Shown here piece after piece: positions 49,210-61,231 of a stretch of DNA of 64,000 nucleotides. The notes beneath the pieces are model-generated. The model worked only from the letters and a program-made list of their open reading frames with translations, searched no databases and was not told the origin of the DNA. The first letter of the stretch is position 1. Each line of letters starts with the position of its first letter. The stretch spans positions 65,629,192-65,693,191 of the forward strand of contig CM068584.1 in the NCBI GenBank assembly GCA_035048485.1, written 5' to 3'. Source of the stretch: Pteria penguin (Eukaryota > Mollusca > Bivalvia > Pterioida > Pteriidae). Made by a program: the position numbers and the translations under genes.

Positions 49210-52200
49210 TCATCCGTTTTTTTTTTTTTGTGACGGCTCAGAAATCACTCATTATTAAAGATATTACTATTCTGTTTTCAGTGTTCGATTCGAAATTAAA
49301 TTTTCAAGATTTGATTTTTTTTAATTTTCTAAATTACCGCTTATAAGCGCGCAGCGCCACCTACGACGCCAAAATTTTGAATCGCTATATCTTCCTTATT
49401 ATTTGTCCGATTGGAATGAAATTTTCAGCATTCGATTCAGAAAAGGAGATGCAAGATTTTATGTCACTGCGTCAATTTCGTAGCTCTACCCCGAAAAAAG
49501 TTGACCTTGACCCGATTGTTTTCATTTCAAAAAAAATATTTCAATCTTAGATTTTAGACAGTAGGATGAAAGATTTTAATGGTCTGATTTGGAATATGAA
49601 AAATTTTTGAAATCGGACCATAAATAAAGTCACAATGAGCGTGGGAAAATTCGCTATGACGTCATCAAAGCTAATTGAATATTCATACGTTAATATCTCT
49701 CTTATTAAATGAGATATCGGCATGAAATTTTAAATCTAAACATGTTTTCACATTCCTAATCTACCTCTAGAATGAAAATGGCATGCTGCCAATATTTTTG
49801 AAATTATTGAAAATTTTCGAATCAAATCTTTGGCAAGGTCTAGCGACTTTATTTGCAGTCGGATTTTGATCGGGTTTCTTCCATTCGATAGAGCGTTCAA
49901 ATACCTACCAGTAAAGTGTTCTCAGATTTTCGCTAACTCTTACGGTTCTCGAGTTATTTGCGTTTGAACACGACAACCCCCTTTAAAGTGATGTTTGTGA
50001 CGTCATCAACACTCATTAATTATTCATGAAATGTTTTCGCCTATAGCTCGCTTATTGAGGAAGATAGAGGTGTGAAATTTGGTAGCATGATAGAGATTGA
50101 GAATATCTACCGACTGACAAGAGGAATTTGGCATGGAGCCAAATTCCTGAAAATGACGTCATACTTTGTAAATGACGTCATATCTCCCTTATTTTTCATC
50201 GGATCGAGGCGGGGACGGTTGGAATCGATTCTGCGTGAAAAAGTAAAATGGTAAATACCAGCAACAGAATTTCGATATCTCTTACCGTTTTCGAGATATT
50301 TGCGGTCAAAGTTCAGTGTTTGGCCTTTCCTGAAAATACAATTTAAAACTTCAGGTACCTGTGTCTCGCTTATTGATAAAGCTAGAGGTATGAAATTTGG
50401 TAGCATAAAAGAGAATGCAAATATCTACCGACTGACAAAAGGGAATTGGCAAGGTGCCAAATTCCTGAAAATGACGTCATACTTTTCTAAATGACGTCAT
50501 AACTCCCTTATTTTTCATCGTATCGAATCGGGGATTGTTGCAATCGATTCTGCGTGAAAAAGTAGTTAAAGGAGAAAGGTCTGGTCTCAGATTTTCGATA
50601 TCTCTTACCGTTTTCGAGATATTTGCGGTCAAAGTTCAGTGTTTGGCCTTTCCTGAAAATACAATTTAAAACTTCAGGTACCTGTGTCTCGCTTATTGAT
50701 AAAGCTAGAGGTATGAAATTTGGTAGCATAAAAGAGAATGCAAATATCTACCGACTGACAAAAGGGAATTGGCATGGTACCAAATTCCTGAAAATGACGT
50801 CATACTTTGTAAATGACGTCATAACTCCATTAATTTTCATCATTGTTGCAATCGATTCTGCGCGAAAATTTATATGCATAACATTGCCATCAAATTTTCG
50901 CTAACTCTTACCGTTTTCGAGTTATTTAGGTTTAAACACGACAACCCCCTTTAAAGTGATGCTTTCAACGTCACATAAAGTTCATTAATGTTTATTGAAA
51001 TGGTTTCAGCTAAAGCTCGCTTATTAAAGAAGGTAGAGATGTGAAAATTGGTAGCATGATAGGGAATGAGGGTATCTACCGACTCTTTACTTTGAAATTT
51101 CATCTTTCGGCTATTCATTCTCACAGACACATACTCCCGTTTAATGAAAAAATTTTTCGAAATATACGACGTTTTAAGAGAATTACGTAAGATTTAATAT
51201 TTTTCTATTTTCGCGTATGTAGCTTTTAGTTTTAATGGTAGATCTCTCAAATTTTCACTGTTATGTTCTCTAGGTTCATATCTTTAGAACTTTCATCGGC
51301 CGATATTATCTATCTCTTTTAGTTTGGCCTCTATTTCAATTTAAAGTTTTTTAAAAATTACGTAATGTTCAAAACTGTCTTATTTTTAGTCTTTTAGTTT
51401 CCAAAACATTACGAAAACGATTTTCCGTAACGATTTTACTATGAAACATGTTTTCCCGGTATTTGAAAGTGAGCAATTTAAAGATTTTTTTATAAAAATA
51501 TCTTACTTGCGTAACTTTCAAGTATTTTTTATTCGTCGTATGAACAAATTATAAAAACAAGAGTTTGAGAAAGCATTTTGATTTCGATTTCTTAAACAAA
51601 AATCAAATTTTGGGCACTCTACTGATGAACAACGCAATAAACATATCTTCAGAAGCGCGGTCAATACCTTGCACGACACCGCTGTGATATAGGACTTCTT
51701 CCATGGACAAGGCGCAGTAACTCGCGATTAATTCAATCGCGATTTAAAGTGCTTTCTATAAAATAGAGTTTGAGAAAGTATTATGCATTCGAATTCTTAA
51801 ACAAAAAAAACCCCAAAAAATAAAAAAAAAACCAACCCCCCCCCCCAAAAAAAAAAAAAAAAGAAAAAAAAAAAGCAAATTTACATTCTACGAGCTACTG
51901 CTGAACAAGGCTATAAAGAAATCTTCTCCGAGCGTCGGTATTACACATTAGAGAAGCGCGGTGAATTTGCCTTGCTTAATACCTCGCACTGCGCCGCTGT
52001 TATACAGGACTTCAAACGTGTGTGAATTAATCGCCAGTTACAGTGCTTTACCTGTGGAATACGAGACATTGTCAAGTCTTTCTTTTGTATATTGGGGAAA
52101 GCGACATTACTAAAGGCCATCGCGAGGAGAATTGTTTATTCCAGCAGAGTGGCGATTCAAGGTCAAACATCTGTACACGCGAAATAACTTGCGTAAGTTC

Positions 52201-52620
52201 ATCGCGAGGAGAATTGTTTATTCCAGCAGAGAAGCGATTCAAGGTCAAACATCTGTACACGCGAAATACCTTGCGTAAGTTAATAAATAAACAACATAAA
52301 GCGGGCAGTAAGGACTGAAGATCTAGGTTACACGTGCAGATTGTACTAAGTGTGATTGTCCTACATGTTTCTTGTTTCAAATATATGGTCAAGAGTAGTC
52401 GATATTGTGCGATGTAGGCTTCAGTATAATGTGTATAATGTAAGTCGCCGTTACCTACAATTTTCTGCAAGTAGATTGCGCAATGTGGATACCATCACTA
52501 AAGATCAGATATCTGGATCGTGAAAAAGAATTTTGTATTAGAGTAGGAGATCTCAGCTTCGCTGCTTCGACTTTAACTTGTGAAACCTACTCGTTGCTTT
52601 AGCAACGAGCTCGTTTCTAG
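49210..52620 (+). mobile_element. Helitron-like array unit 7 (3411 bp, three subrepeats)
   Basis: Same structure as unit 2. About 17 bp is missing at about 50840 (TCTTATCGAATCGGGGA of the sisters). Hairpin and CTAG terminus at 52617-52620. Confidence 0.7.
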
Positions 52621-52636
52621 TTATTATTATTATTCT

Positions 52637-54030
52637 TCATCCGTTTTTTTTTTTTGTGACAGCTCAGAAATCACTCATTATTAAAGATATTACTATTCTG
52701 TTTTCAGTGTTCGATTCGAAATTAAATTTTCAAGATTTGATTTTTTTAATTTTCTAAATTACCGCTTATAAGCGCGCAGCGCCACCTACGACGCCAAAAT
52801 TTTGAATCGCTATATCTTCCTTATTATTTGTCCGATTGGAATGAAATTTTCAGCATTCGATTCAGAAAAGGAGATGCAAGATTTTATGTTACTGCGTCAA
52901 TTTCGTAGCTCTACCCCGAAAAAGTTGACCTTGACCCGATTGTTTTCATTTCAAAAAAAATATTTCAATCTTAGATTTTAGACAGTAGGATGAAAGATTT
53001 TAATGGTCTGATTTGGAATATGAAATTTTTTTGAAATCGGACCATAAATAAAGTCACAATGAGCGTGGGAAAATTCGCTATGACGTCATCAAAGCTAATT
53101 AAATATTCATACGTTAATATCTCTCTTATTAAATGAGATATCGGCATGAAATTTTATATCTAAACATGTTTCCACATTCTTAATCTACCTCTAGAATGAA
53201 AATGGCATGCTGCCAATATTTTTGAAATTATTGAAAATTTTCGAATCAAATCTTTGGCAAGGTCTAGCGACTTTATTTGCAGTCGGATTTTGATCGGGTT
53301 TCTTCCATTCGATAGAGCGTTCAAATACCTACCAGTAAAGTGTTCTCAGATTTTCGCTAACTCTTACGGTTCTCGAGTTATTTGCGTTTGAACACGACAA
53401 CCCCCTTTAAAGTGATGTTTGTGACGTCATCAACACTCATTAATTATTCATGAAATGTTTTCGCCTATAGCTCGCTTATTGAGGAAGATAGAGGTGTGAA
53501 ATTTGGTAGCATGATAGAGATTGAGAATATCTACCGACTGACAAGAGGAATTTGGCATGGAGCCAAATTCCTGAAAATGACGTCATACTTTGTAAATGAC
53601 GTCATATCTCCCTTATTTTTCATCGGATCGAGGCGGGGACGGTTGGAATCGATTCTGCGTGAAAAAGTAAAATGGTAGCTACCAGCAACAGAATTTCGAT
53701 ATCTCTTACCGTTTTCGAGATATTTGCGGTCAAAGTTCAGTGTTTGGCCTTTCCTGAAAATACAATTTAAAACTTCAGGTACCTGTGTCTCGCTTATTGA
53801 TAAAGCTAGAGGTATGAAATTTGGTAGCATAAAAGAGAATGCAAATATCTACCGACTGACAAAAGGGAATTGGCAAGGTGCCAAATTCCTGAAAATGACG
53901 TCATACTTTTCTAAATGACGTCATAACTCCCTTATTTTTCATCGTATCGAATCGGGGATTGTTGCAATCGATTCTGCGTGAAAAAGTAGTTAAAGGAGAA
54001 AGGTCTGGTCTCAGATTTTCGATATCTCTT
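52637..54030 (+). mobile_element. Helitron-like array unit 8, truncated
   Basis: Identical in layout to the first 1.4 kb of the other units, then stops within the third subrepeat at GATATCTC and passes straight into TTATTATTA and the host flank ATAGACAGGCAATATAAAG. The 3' two thirds, hairpin and CTAG are missing. Confidence 0.85.
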
Positions 54031-54769
54031 ATTATTATTATTATTATAGACAGGCAATATAAAGTATAAAGCGGTAGAGATAGGGCCTTCCTTTCCCAAT
54101 ATAAATTTTTCATGAAGAGAGCCTTCATTTAATACCAACTGAACTTTAGACACCTTTTGCATAAACATAAAGATAGTTGAAAGTCCACCAATTGGATCGA
54201 GCTAATTTCTCTTATTTATAATTTTACAATTCCGTCGTATTGCCATTGATTCATTCTAAATACCAAGAGGATAATTAAAAAATTGTAATAAAAGTATTAG
54301 ATGTTTGAAAGGCAATAAAACCCAGGGTATGTATTTCAAAAAAATCAGTCCTACCTTTTCATATGTCAGTGTTTATACACGTTACGATAGAAATATATGT
54401 TTTGTATTTTTTTGCAAATTGTATTCAATGTAAGTTAATGGATTGGTCTATATAAATGTAATACGAGGTCGCCTATTGATCTATTGATTCCTGAAATAAC
54501 ATTGATTCAATTACATCATTTTAAGTTGTTTGATGTGTTTAGAATTGGATACTTCATAGTCAGGTGTCAAAGGTTAAGATTCTAATTTTAATAATGCTGA
54601 TGGTAATTAGAGGCCGACAGTTATCCTAGGTCAATGTTAATGTGGCTAAGAGTGACACTAAACATTGTGGATAACATCGAGCCGTATGCGATAAACCCTT
54701 TATTTTGCGTTATAGTTTTCTGTTTAAGCTAAGGTGTCAGTCTGCACACATATGAAAAATAAAATCCTA
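54031..54769. other. Host flank right of the array; non-coding duplicated spacer
   Basis: Paralogous to 2795-3727, including AAAGCGGTAGAGATAGGGCC and GATAACATCGAGCCGTATGC. No gene. Confidence 0.8.
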
Positions 54770-54965
54770 TCTCGTTTCCATAAATCAATAATCAGTGGCC
54801 ACATATTAAGTATATTGTTCCCATCGATTAGGTATCTCGTTCCCACAAATTAAGAGGTATCCTACTGTTCTCACAGATTAGTAATCAGTGTCCGCAGATT
54901 AAGTATGCTGCCCTCACAGATCAAGTATCTCGTTTCCATGGATTGAGTAACTCGTTCCCACAGAC
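54770..54965. repeat. Minisatellite downstream of TIMP copy C
   Basis: Same GTATCTCGTTCCCACA-type monomers as at 3728 and 16490, about eight copies. Confidence 0.85.
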
Positions 54966-55600
54966 TTCTTAATTTTAGTCACAGTTTTACCACGGTTGGA
55001 GGGGGATAACTTGCAATGGTCTTAGGTACAGACATGTGACTGGGGTCGTTTTCACCTTATCCATTCATATATTGCGCATACCGTCTTACTGAACAAAGAC
55101 AGATAATATACATTATTAAAAAGTGAATGATAGATTGTGGTACACGCCTATAAAACAAGAATGCGGACATAATTCAATGCTTTATGACAAAAAATTCTTC
55201 ATACAGCAGAGAATTCTCTTATCAACTTAAATAACACTCGTTTGGTGTTATGAAATGCCAAAATCAAAACCGTTCTTTCACGATATTGTCCATGTGGCAT
55301 CATTTTCGAATCAAATAAAATATTGTATGGGGAAAAATAATAATGATACATTCATTCTGTAGCAGTAGGTTTATTTCCATTTTGCACATACATAGTATAT
55401 AAAAACCCGTTTGCCGTTAGTGGGCATTACGTACATTTACCGGCTTCTTTGACCCATTTACAGCATTTTGTTCCACAAGATGTGCATATTGCATGTTTAC
55501 TATAACATGGATCGTTGACTAGATTTGTGTGACACAACACATCACGTCTGAACTAAAATGATAAAAGGAGTCGTTATTATTATAGACACACACACACCCC

Positions 55601-55601
<1 letters not shown>

Positions 55602-55648
<47 letters not shown>
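55602..55648. repeat. (GA)n microsatellite
   Basis: Orthologous position to 17324-17370 in copy B. A CACACACACCCCC tract precedes it. Confidence 0.95.
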
Positions 55649-55649
<1 letters not shown>

Positions 55650-55651
<2 letters not shown>

Positions 55652-56253
55652 TATCATTGAGATTAATGTCGTAAAAAGATTTCATAATGCTATAATGTCT
55701 GTACATTTTTTACTAGAAAGTGACAGCATAATGCAAATGGCATAAGCGGCTTGTTGGCTACAAATTCTTGGCGTCGCTTTCACATTTTTCCCATTTTATT
55801 CATACCGCGACATTAAACTTGTAGTACAATGGCGCAATCCAGGAATCGAACCCGGATGACTTGCAGCCCAAAGCAATAACTTAAATAGTATACATAGTAT
55901 GATCTGTTAATGAAAATGACAATTTATGTATAACTGTATCACTAAAAATTCTAATTCATTGCTGACTGTTTTTCACTTTTCATCAAAATTCTATAAAATG
56001 TGTTATTGGTGTGTTAGTGACAGAAAAAAAATCTCATTATCACTGGTAATAATATGCACATATAAATATGAATGTATGTAAAATTAATAAAGATAAGAAA
56101 AGAATGCAAATACGTGGCCTAAATAATTTATGGAGTTCAAAGAAAACGAATGAAAATTACTTTAAAAAGTCGTTGAGAACAGTAATTTTGAGAAGAATTT
56201 TTGAGGAATGTAGCAAAATATTTAAAACAATTGCTCTTATTCAAATGACTTAC
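55650..56253 (-). other. TIMP copy C intron 4
   Basis: Paralogue of 17381-17997, with the tRNA-like relic at about 55840-55885 (GAATCGAACCCGGAT on the plus strand). No coding feature. The short frame at 56068-56328 partly overlaps exon 4 antisense and is not a gene. Confidence 0.6.
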
Positions 56254-56335
56254 GGCGCCCGGTGCGTTGTTAATTCCCTAAACTTCTTTCTCCAACGACA
56301 CGAACCTGATTCCTTTTTCCCTTTATAGATGTTTC

Positions 56336-57582
56336 CTGACGAGGAAATGATATTATTCATTGTATGTATTGCCCAGATCATGTGTATGTATACAATATGT
56401 GCTACAATGGAATCGATTTAAAAATTGGAACTCATGGCAAGGGAAGAAGTGACTACTCCCTCCGTTTAACGATACATTTTGTCTAGGAATTGGTGCGTTT
56501 TTATTGTCATCATAATTTTTTATCAGCTCGCCGGCACGACAGTATGGAGAGCTAATGTCACATCCATACGGCGTCTTAATTTCATGGTGTAGACAAACCG
56601 TTAACCTGAGTTGTATCTTTTATAGCAAGAAAAACAAAGATTTATCATATCAAATCCTCATGAGCAGATCCTTAATGGATTGAACCAAGGAACTTTGCCT
56701 GAACTTCACCTACTTTGAAGAGTTTTATTCTGGGCAATCATTTAATTGAGAAACACAGCACGTTCATACTGTACATACAGATGTATTAAGATCAGTATTT
56801 TTCCTTTGAACTATAGCTATGACCTAGTGACCCGATCTGTGACCTTGTCCTGCTTTTGAGAAATTGGCTAGAAAAGAATTTCGTTTTCTAAGGAATACTC
56901 CTCAATTTAAGTGTTTTCATTTGGTACCCTTACGTTTGATGCAGTAAACTTGGGTTTATTCAATTATTTTGAAATGCAGTAGATATAGCTTTCGCTTTAA
57001 TAAACTCTAATATATAGAGTCAATATCTCAAGATATTTTCTTTTAGTACTTTTGACCTCATATTTGGGAATGTATGTTTTCTATATAGCTAAAATTAACT
57101 TACTCCTAGATTTAGTAGCATTGACAATACAATGTGGTCGTCGTTTTATTTAGTTATTCTTTTTTTTTTCGCTTTGAAACTTAATACTTTATACAGGATT
57201 CCAGAAATTATTTGATGGGTGGAAGATGTTAATAGTCATTTCATTGTTGGGAGCTGTTTTATCTACTAACCGCCCTTGTTTGTATTATAATTTTCCTACT
57301 AGTTATGTATTTTTTTTTAATACATTTCTCCTGTTTCTTTTGTTCAATGGTTTTGTACATAACGATGTAAATGAAAATAATACGTATGCATATTTTCTTT
57401 CTTTCTTTTCTTTCTCTCTTTTTTTTATTTTTTATTTTTTATTTATTTTTTTTTTTTGTTTTTGTTTTGTTTTGTATTGTTTTTTGTTTTGTTTTGTTTT
57501 GTTTGTTTGTTTGTGTTTTTTGTTTTGTTTGGCAATTTGTATTTAATGTAACTAAATGAATGTGCATCCGTATTACATATAC
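56336..57582 (-). other. TIMP copy C intron 3, MITE-free
   Basis: Paralogue of copy B's intron 3 without the MITE. The empty target is at 57233-57243. A long T-rich TTTTG/TTTTA tract occupies about 57400-57535. Confidence 0.75.
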
Positions 57583-58240
57583 CTAAAATCAGCCATTTAG
57601 TGCCGCTTACTGGGAGGTCTACACCACACAGACTTTGTTGAGCCACTGAGTATATATACGTGTAAAATGGAGTCTTCTTATGATTTGTTAATTTCTGAAA
57701 TGACATTAATGTCAATTGTATCATTTCAAGTCGTTTAGTATGCAAAAGGAAAAGGCGTTTATCTAATGGAATGGAACCTACAATCTATGATGTAAGAGGT
57801 AACACTAAAAACTTGATCACAAAGTGTATAACATAATAATATTATATAATATCAGAGGTTAATATATTGTACAATATGAAACAGAAATCAGATCACACAA
57901 TATCTAACGGAGAAAATTCACATGACTGTGACCAAACACAAAACAATATTATATAATACAAACCAGACATAAATCTCATAATATCAAAGAGAATAGAAAG
58001 ACATCTAAATGTCTTTACACTCATTAAATGCCATACCTTGTAATAATACGTGACCTTCACCTTGTACTTGTGTGTGTGTGAAATGGTTCAGTCTTTATGA
58101 TTTCCCTTTCTACTATTTCTCCTTTGTATACTTAAAGAAAAATAAAGAACAATATAAAACTATTAGCACACTCATATAAACTATTGATTTCCTTATAACG
58201 TGGCTGTCATGTCGTTTTGAAATGTATATATTAACAATAT

Positions 58241-58243
<3 letters not shown>

Positions 58244-58300
<57 letters not shown>
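58244..58300. repeat. (TTA)n microsatellite in TIMP intron 1, copy C
   Basis: About 57 bp of pure TTA, the paralogue of the 200-bp compound tract at 20440-20640. Confidence 0.95.
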
Positions 58301-58302
<2 letters not shown>

Positions 58303-58468
58303 GCTTCTCTCGTGTTTGTGTTATATGAACAATATTTATATATTGAAGTAATGTTTACCAAAATCAGCGTCACAGAATCGGAGAATGTATAGGGTAGCAG
58401 GAGCAGGCATTGCTGTACTCAAAGTATACCACTGTCAGAGCAACACTCAGCAACAGCTTAAGCATCTG

Positions 58469-59135
58469 AAATGTGTTGTGAAGAGTGCTTTGAACACTAA
58501 AGTATCAAAGTCGTTTAAATAATAGTTTTAGTTTTACACCAAATGTACTGTAAACTGCAATAGCATACAGCTGAGTAGGAAACGAAAGGCTGAATGGGAT
58601 ACGGTCATTCCGAAACTGTAGTCCTCATTCTGGCCCATTTGGAAGCCCATATTTTCGGTATCAGAGTGGCAACGTTTATAGTTATCCAAATCGTCCGAAT
58701 TCCGCTCTCCTTTACCACCTTACTCTTATGTTTACTTCACTACTGAATAAATATTTATAGACTTCCTATGTTTCGTTTACTTGGAGCTATATTCAAATGT
58801 AAAATTCAACCCCATCCCTCTGTTTCAATCTTTTAGTAAAGGTACCCTAATATACATACTATGCAATGTACTTCGCCGTCCTTAACTGCCCTAATGATAA
58901 GGGATCGGACGTCGTTTCTAACTTATAGAACACAAGCGCCGACAAACGGACAGCGAATATTATTGAGTAGAAAATTGTTGGCTGGATGGACTACGGTTGC
59001 AATGAAATCCCGGTTGTGACCCATTTTTTTTTTTTCGCATTACAGCTGTGTAGCTTTCTAACATGCTAATTTACATACAAATTCAAGCAACCACTATACT
59101 AAGGTATAAAATATAAAATAAGAAAACGAACTTAC
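58469..59135 (-). other. TIMP copy C 5'-UTR intron
   Basis: Paralogous to 20814-21554, with rearranged order of short segments near 58790. No other gene. Confidence 0.55.
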
Positions 59136-59189
59136 CATCACCAGTAAAGATGACTCTCTGCCCTTGAATGATTTCTAAAAGGTGTTTGT

Positions 59190-59199
59190 CCTTTTATAG
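59190..59199 (-). promoter_or_regulatory. TATA box of TIMP copy C
   Basis: CTATAAAAGG on the minus strand, at the same distance from the untranslated exon donor as in copy B. Confidence 0.65.
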
Positions 59200-60838
59200 A
59201 AAAAGCAACCAATACATATATGATGACAGAGGATACAGCTGTTTATTTGCACGAGTAAATTAGCATTAACTATAGTGTTGTAATATCATTAAGGTATAAC
59301 TTCAGAGAAAAACTCAAGCTGTAGTTCAATGAACTTCTCTTCCACTTATCCCGTAGCTCAAGTTTTGCTCTACCTAATAATTTTCCTTTCCCGACCCCCC
59401 CCCCTTTTTTTTCCGTACCCTACCTTTTCTTCCGTCTCACTCTATCCGACACCTCATATATATCTTTGTTAATCAATATATGTATCTTATTGTTATTATC
59501 TTAAATATCTTATAGTGATATTTGTAATAACGCTATATATTGAATATGTTATTTTAGCGGAACCGCGCTAAATGTTAGACGTGTATACGCTATGAAATAA
59601 TTCTTTGCTAAATGTAATTTTTCATATATCGGTTATGAAATATGATGGATATTACATAATTTAAGCCACCAATACCAATAAAATTGACTAGAAGAAAGTC
59701 AGGAGACCGAAATATTATGAATACTGAATTAATTGTTCTTTGTTTTATGACACTTCCCTTCGGAGGACTATTGAGATGTTATTCTTTTTATAACTAGAGC
59801 TGTATTAAAACGGAGGGGATACAGACATCAGAGCTTCATAACGCCAAACGTCTATATCGGGAAAGAAAAAATTAAAGCGGAATTGGATTTTTTTACAGGT
59901 TGAAGAAAGAAAAACCCCAAGAAATCATAAAAAAAACCCCGTTTTTATTCTCTCAAATTCAACCAATCTTCATTGGCATAACGTGGGTTAGATCTTGATT
60001 GATAAGTACATCTAAATTTTCATTTTTGCCTATCACATTGGTGCCTAGCTTTTACAAGAAGGTACAAACCACTTCCAAGAACAAATACTTGTATTTCTAT
60101 TATTCTTACTGGATTCTCGATTAACGTTACAATCTTTGTACGATGACGGTGCTCGAGAGCATTTCTGTTACGTAATACGCATAAAAACACCGAGAATCAA
60201 GAGAGAGATCAGCATCATCTTCCGCAGTTGGGGTATAACTCCATCCACCAAAATGTTGCCAATCATATTTCAGATCTTTTTATTTACTTAATTTGTAACA
60301 TCACCGTGGTCATGGGTGCGAGTCCCACACACGTAAATCATTTCGGATAAGTCAGTAAACACTATTGATAATCTTCAACACGCTCCAATTCACTCGATAA
60401 CCGTTTGAATGGGTTCATAACTGAGGTCAATGATTGTGTGTGATTTTTGCACATCAGTAGATCTTGTCATCAACTAGGCGATACCATCTAGGAATGACGA
60501 AGAAAAAAAAAATAAACATAAGAAATTGAGGGAACTGAACATTTTTAGCGAAGACTTCAGACCTCAATGTATTTACTACATTGTTTACATTTTTGTATTA
60601 CTCACTAAGATCAAAGTTGCAATAGGCGATAATATTATTGCTGGATTAAGATTCCAACACACTCATATGCTGTTTCATAATAATAAAACCTTGTATGAAC
60701 TAATCCGATATGCAACAAGCTCGTCGTAGACACCACAAGGCATGTTGATAATATTTTCATAGCTGACGGAGTCATGTCTTAATGGATAATTGTATAAAAG
60801 TGCTAAAAGATAAAACTGAATATGCTGTCAAACGGACT
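59200..60838. other. Upstream spacer of copy C with degenerate module
   Basis: Paralogous in part to 21.6-23.7 kb. 60280-60520 carries another diverged copy of the spacer module (CACGCTCCAATTCACTCGAT, ATCTTGTCATCAACTAGGCG), so a further block starts here. The frame 60526-60729 aligns with non-coding sequence at 2370-2520 and is not a gene. Confidence 0.6.
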
Positions 60839-60866
60839 GTTATAATAATAATAATAATAATATTAA

Positions 60867-60915
<49 letters not shown>
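60839..60915. repeat. (AAT)n/(TTA)n microsatellite
   Basis: AAT repeats switching to TTA repeats, immediately left of the SINE target duplication. Confidence 0.95.
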
Positions 60916-60923
60916 TTAAATAT

Positions 60924-60939
60924 TCAACCTTATAATTGA
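60924..60939. repeat. SINE target-site duplication, left
   Basis: TCAACCTTATAATTGA, identical to 61216-61231. Confidence 0.92.
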
Positions 60940-61215
60940 AGCCGGTGTGGCCTAGTGGTATCGCGTCGGACTCCTGATCGGGAGGCCGGGGTTCGAGTCC
61001 CGCTCTAGTCATGCCGGTGTCATGTCTTTCGGATGAGACAGTAAAAACCGAGGCCCCGTGTCGTGGTATGCATGGCACGTTAAAGATCCCTCACTGCTTC
61101 GGGTGGGTCCGTTGCAAAGGTCAAAATTTGTATGCCCCGCATCAGACAGATGCCGTCACCATATACGTGAAATATTCGTGGTGTGACGTAAAACAAAAAT
61201 CAATCAATCAATCAA
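60940..61215 (+). mobile_element. tRNA-derived SINE, full length
   Basis: The head folds like a tRNA. An A-box-like TGGCCTAGTGGTATCG is followed by a B box GGTTCGAGTCC (about 60991). A conserved central domain follows (GTCATGTCTTTCGGATGAGA, GCACGTTAAAGATCC), of the type shared by SINEs across many invertebrates. The tail is (TCAA)n. A perfect 16-bp target duplication flanks it, so it is a recent LINE-mobilised insertion. Confidence 0.92.
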
Positions 61216-61231
61216 TCAACCTTATAATTGA
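61216..61231. repeat. SINE target-site duplication, right
   Basis: Second copy of TCAACCTTATAATTGA, directly after the (TCAA)n tail. Confidence 0.92.

Larger units (their letters stand above)
55427..59172 (-). pseudogene. TIMP-like gene copy C (disabled in exons 1, 2 and 4)
   Basis: Full minus-strand layout: last exon 55518-55427, exon 4 56335-56254, exon 3 57694-57583 (intact), exon 2 58121-58037, exon 1 58465-58359, untranslated exon about 59172-59136. Exon 1 keeps MLKLLLSVALTVV and CSC but has a 5-bp deletion in the HPQ segment. Exon 2 has an extra CA in the CACACA run. Exon 4 has lost 59 bp, including the cysteine that closes the N-terminal domain. Each change shifts the frame. Splice sites and TATA box are still recognisable, so decay is recent or partial. 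The last exon is intact, with six cysteines. Confidence 0.88.

Noticed and set aside
27570..54030. CRISPR-like or bacterial repeat array
   Set aside because: Units are kilobases long, separated by TTA microsatellite and not by unique spacers, and the context is a eukaryotic intron-bearing locus.
55427..55518. Stand-alone cysteine-rich defensin- or toxin-like peptide gene
   Set aside because: This was my first reading of the isolated exon. Upstream exons with TIMP signature motifs and compatible phases show it is the C-terminal exon of a TIMP-like gene.
60940..61010. Genuine tRNA gene
   Set aside because: The cloverleaf is imperfect, there is no proper 3' end or terminator, and it continues into a SINE core and TCAA tail inside a target duplication.
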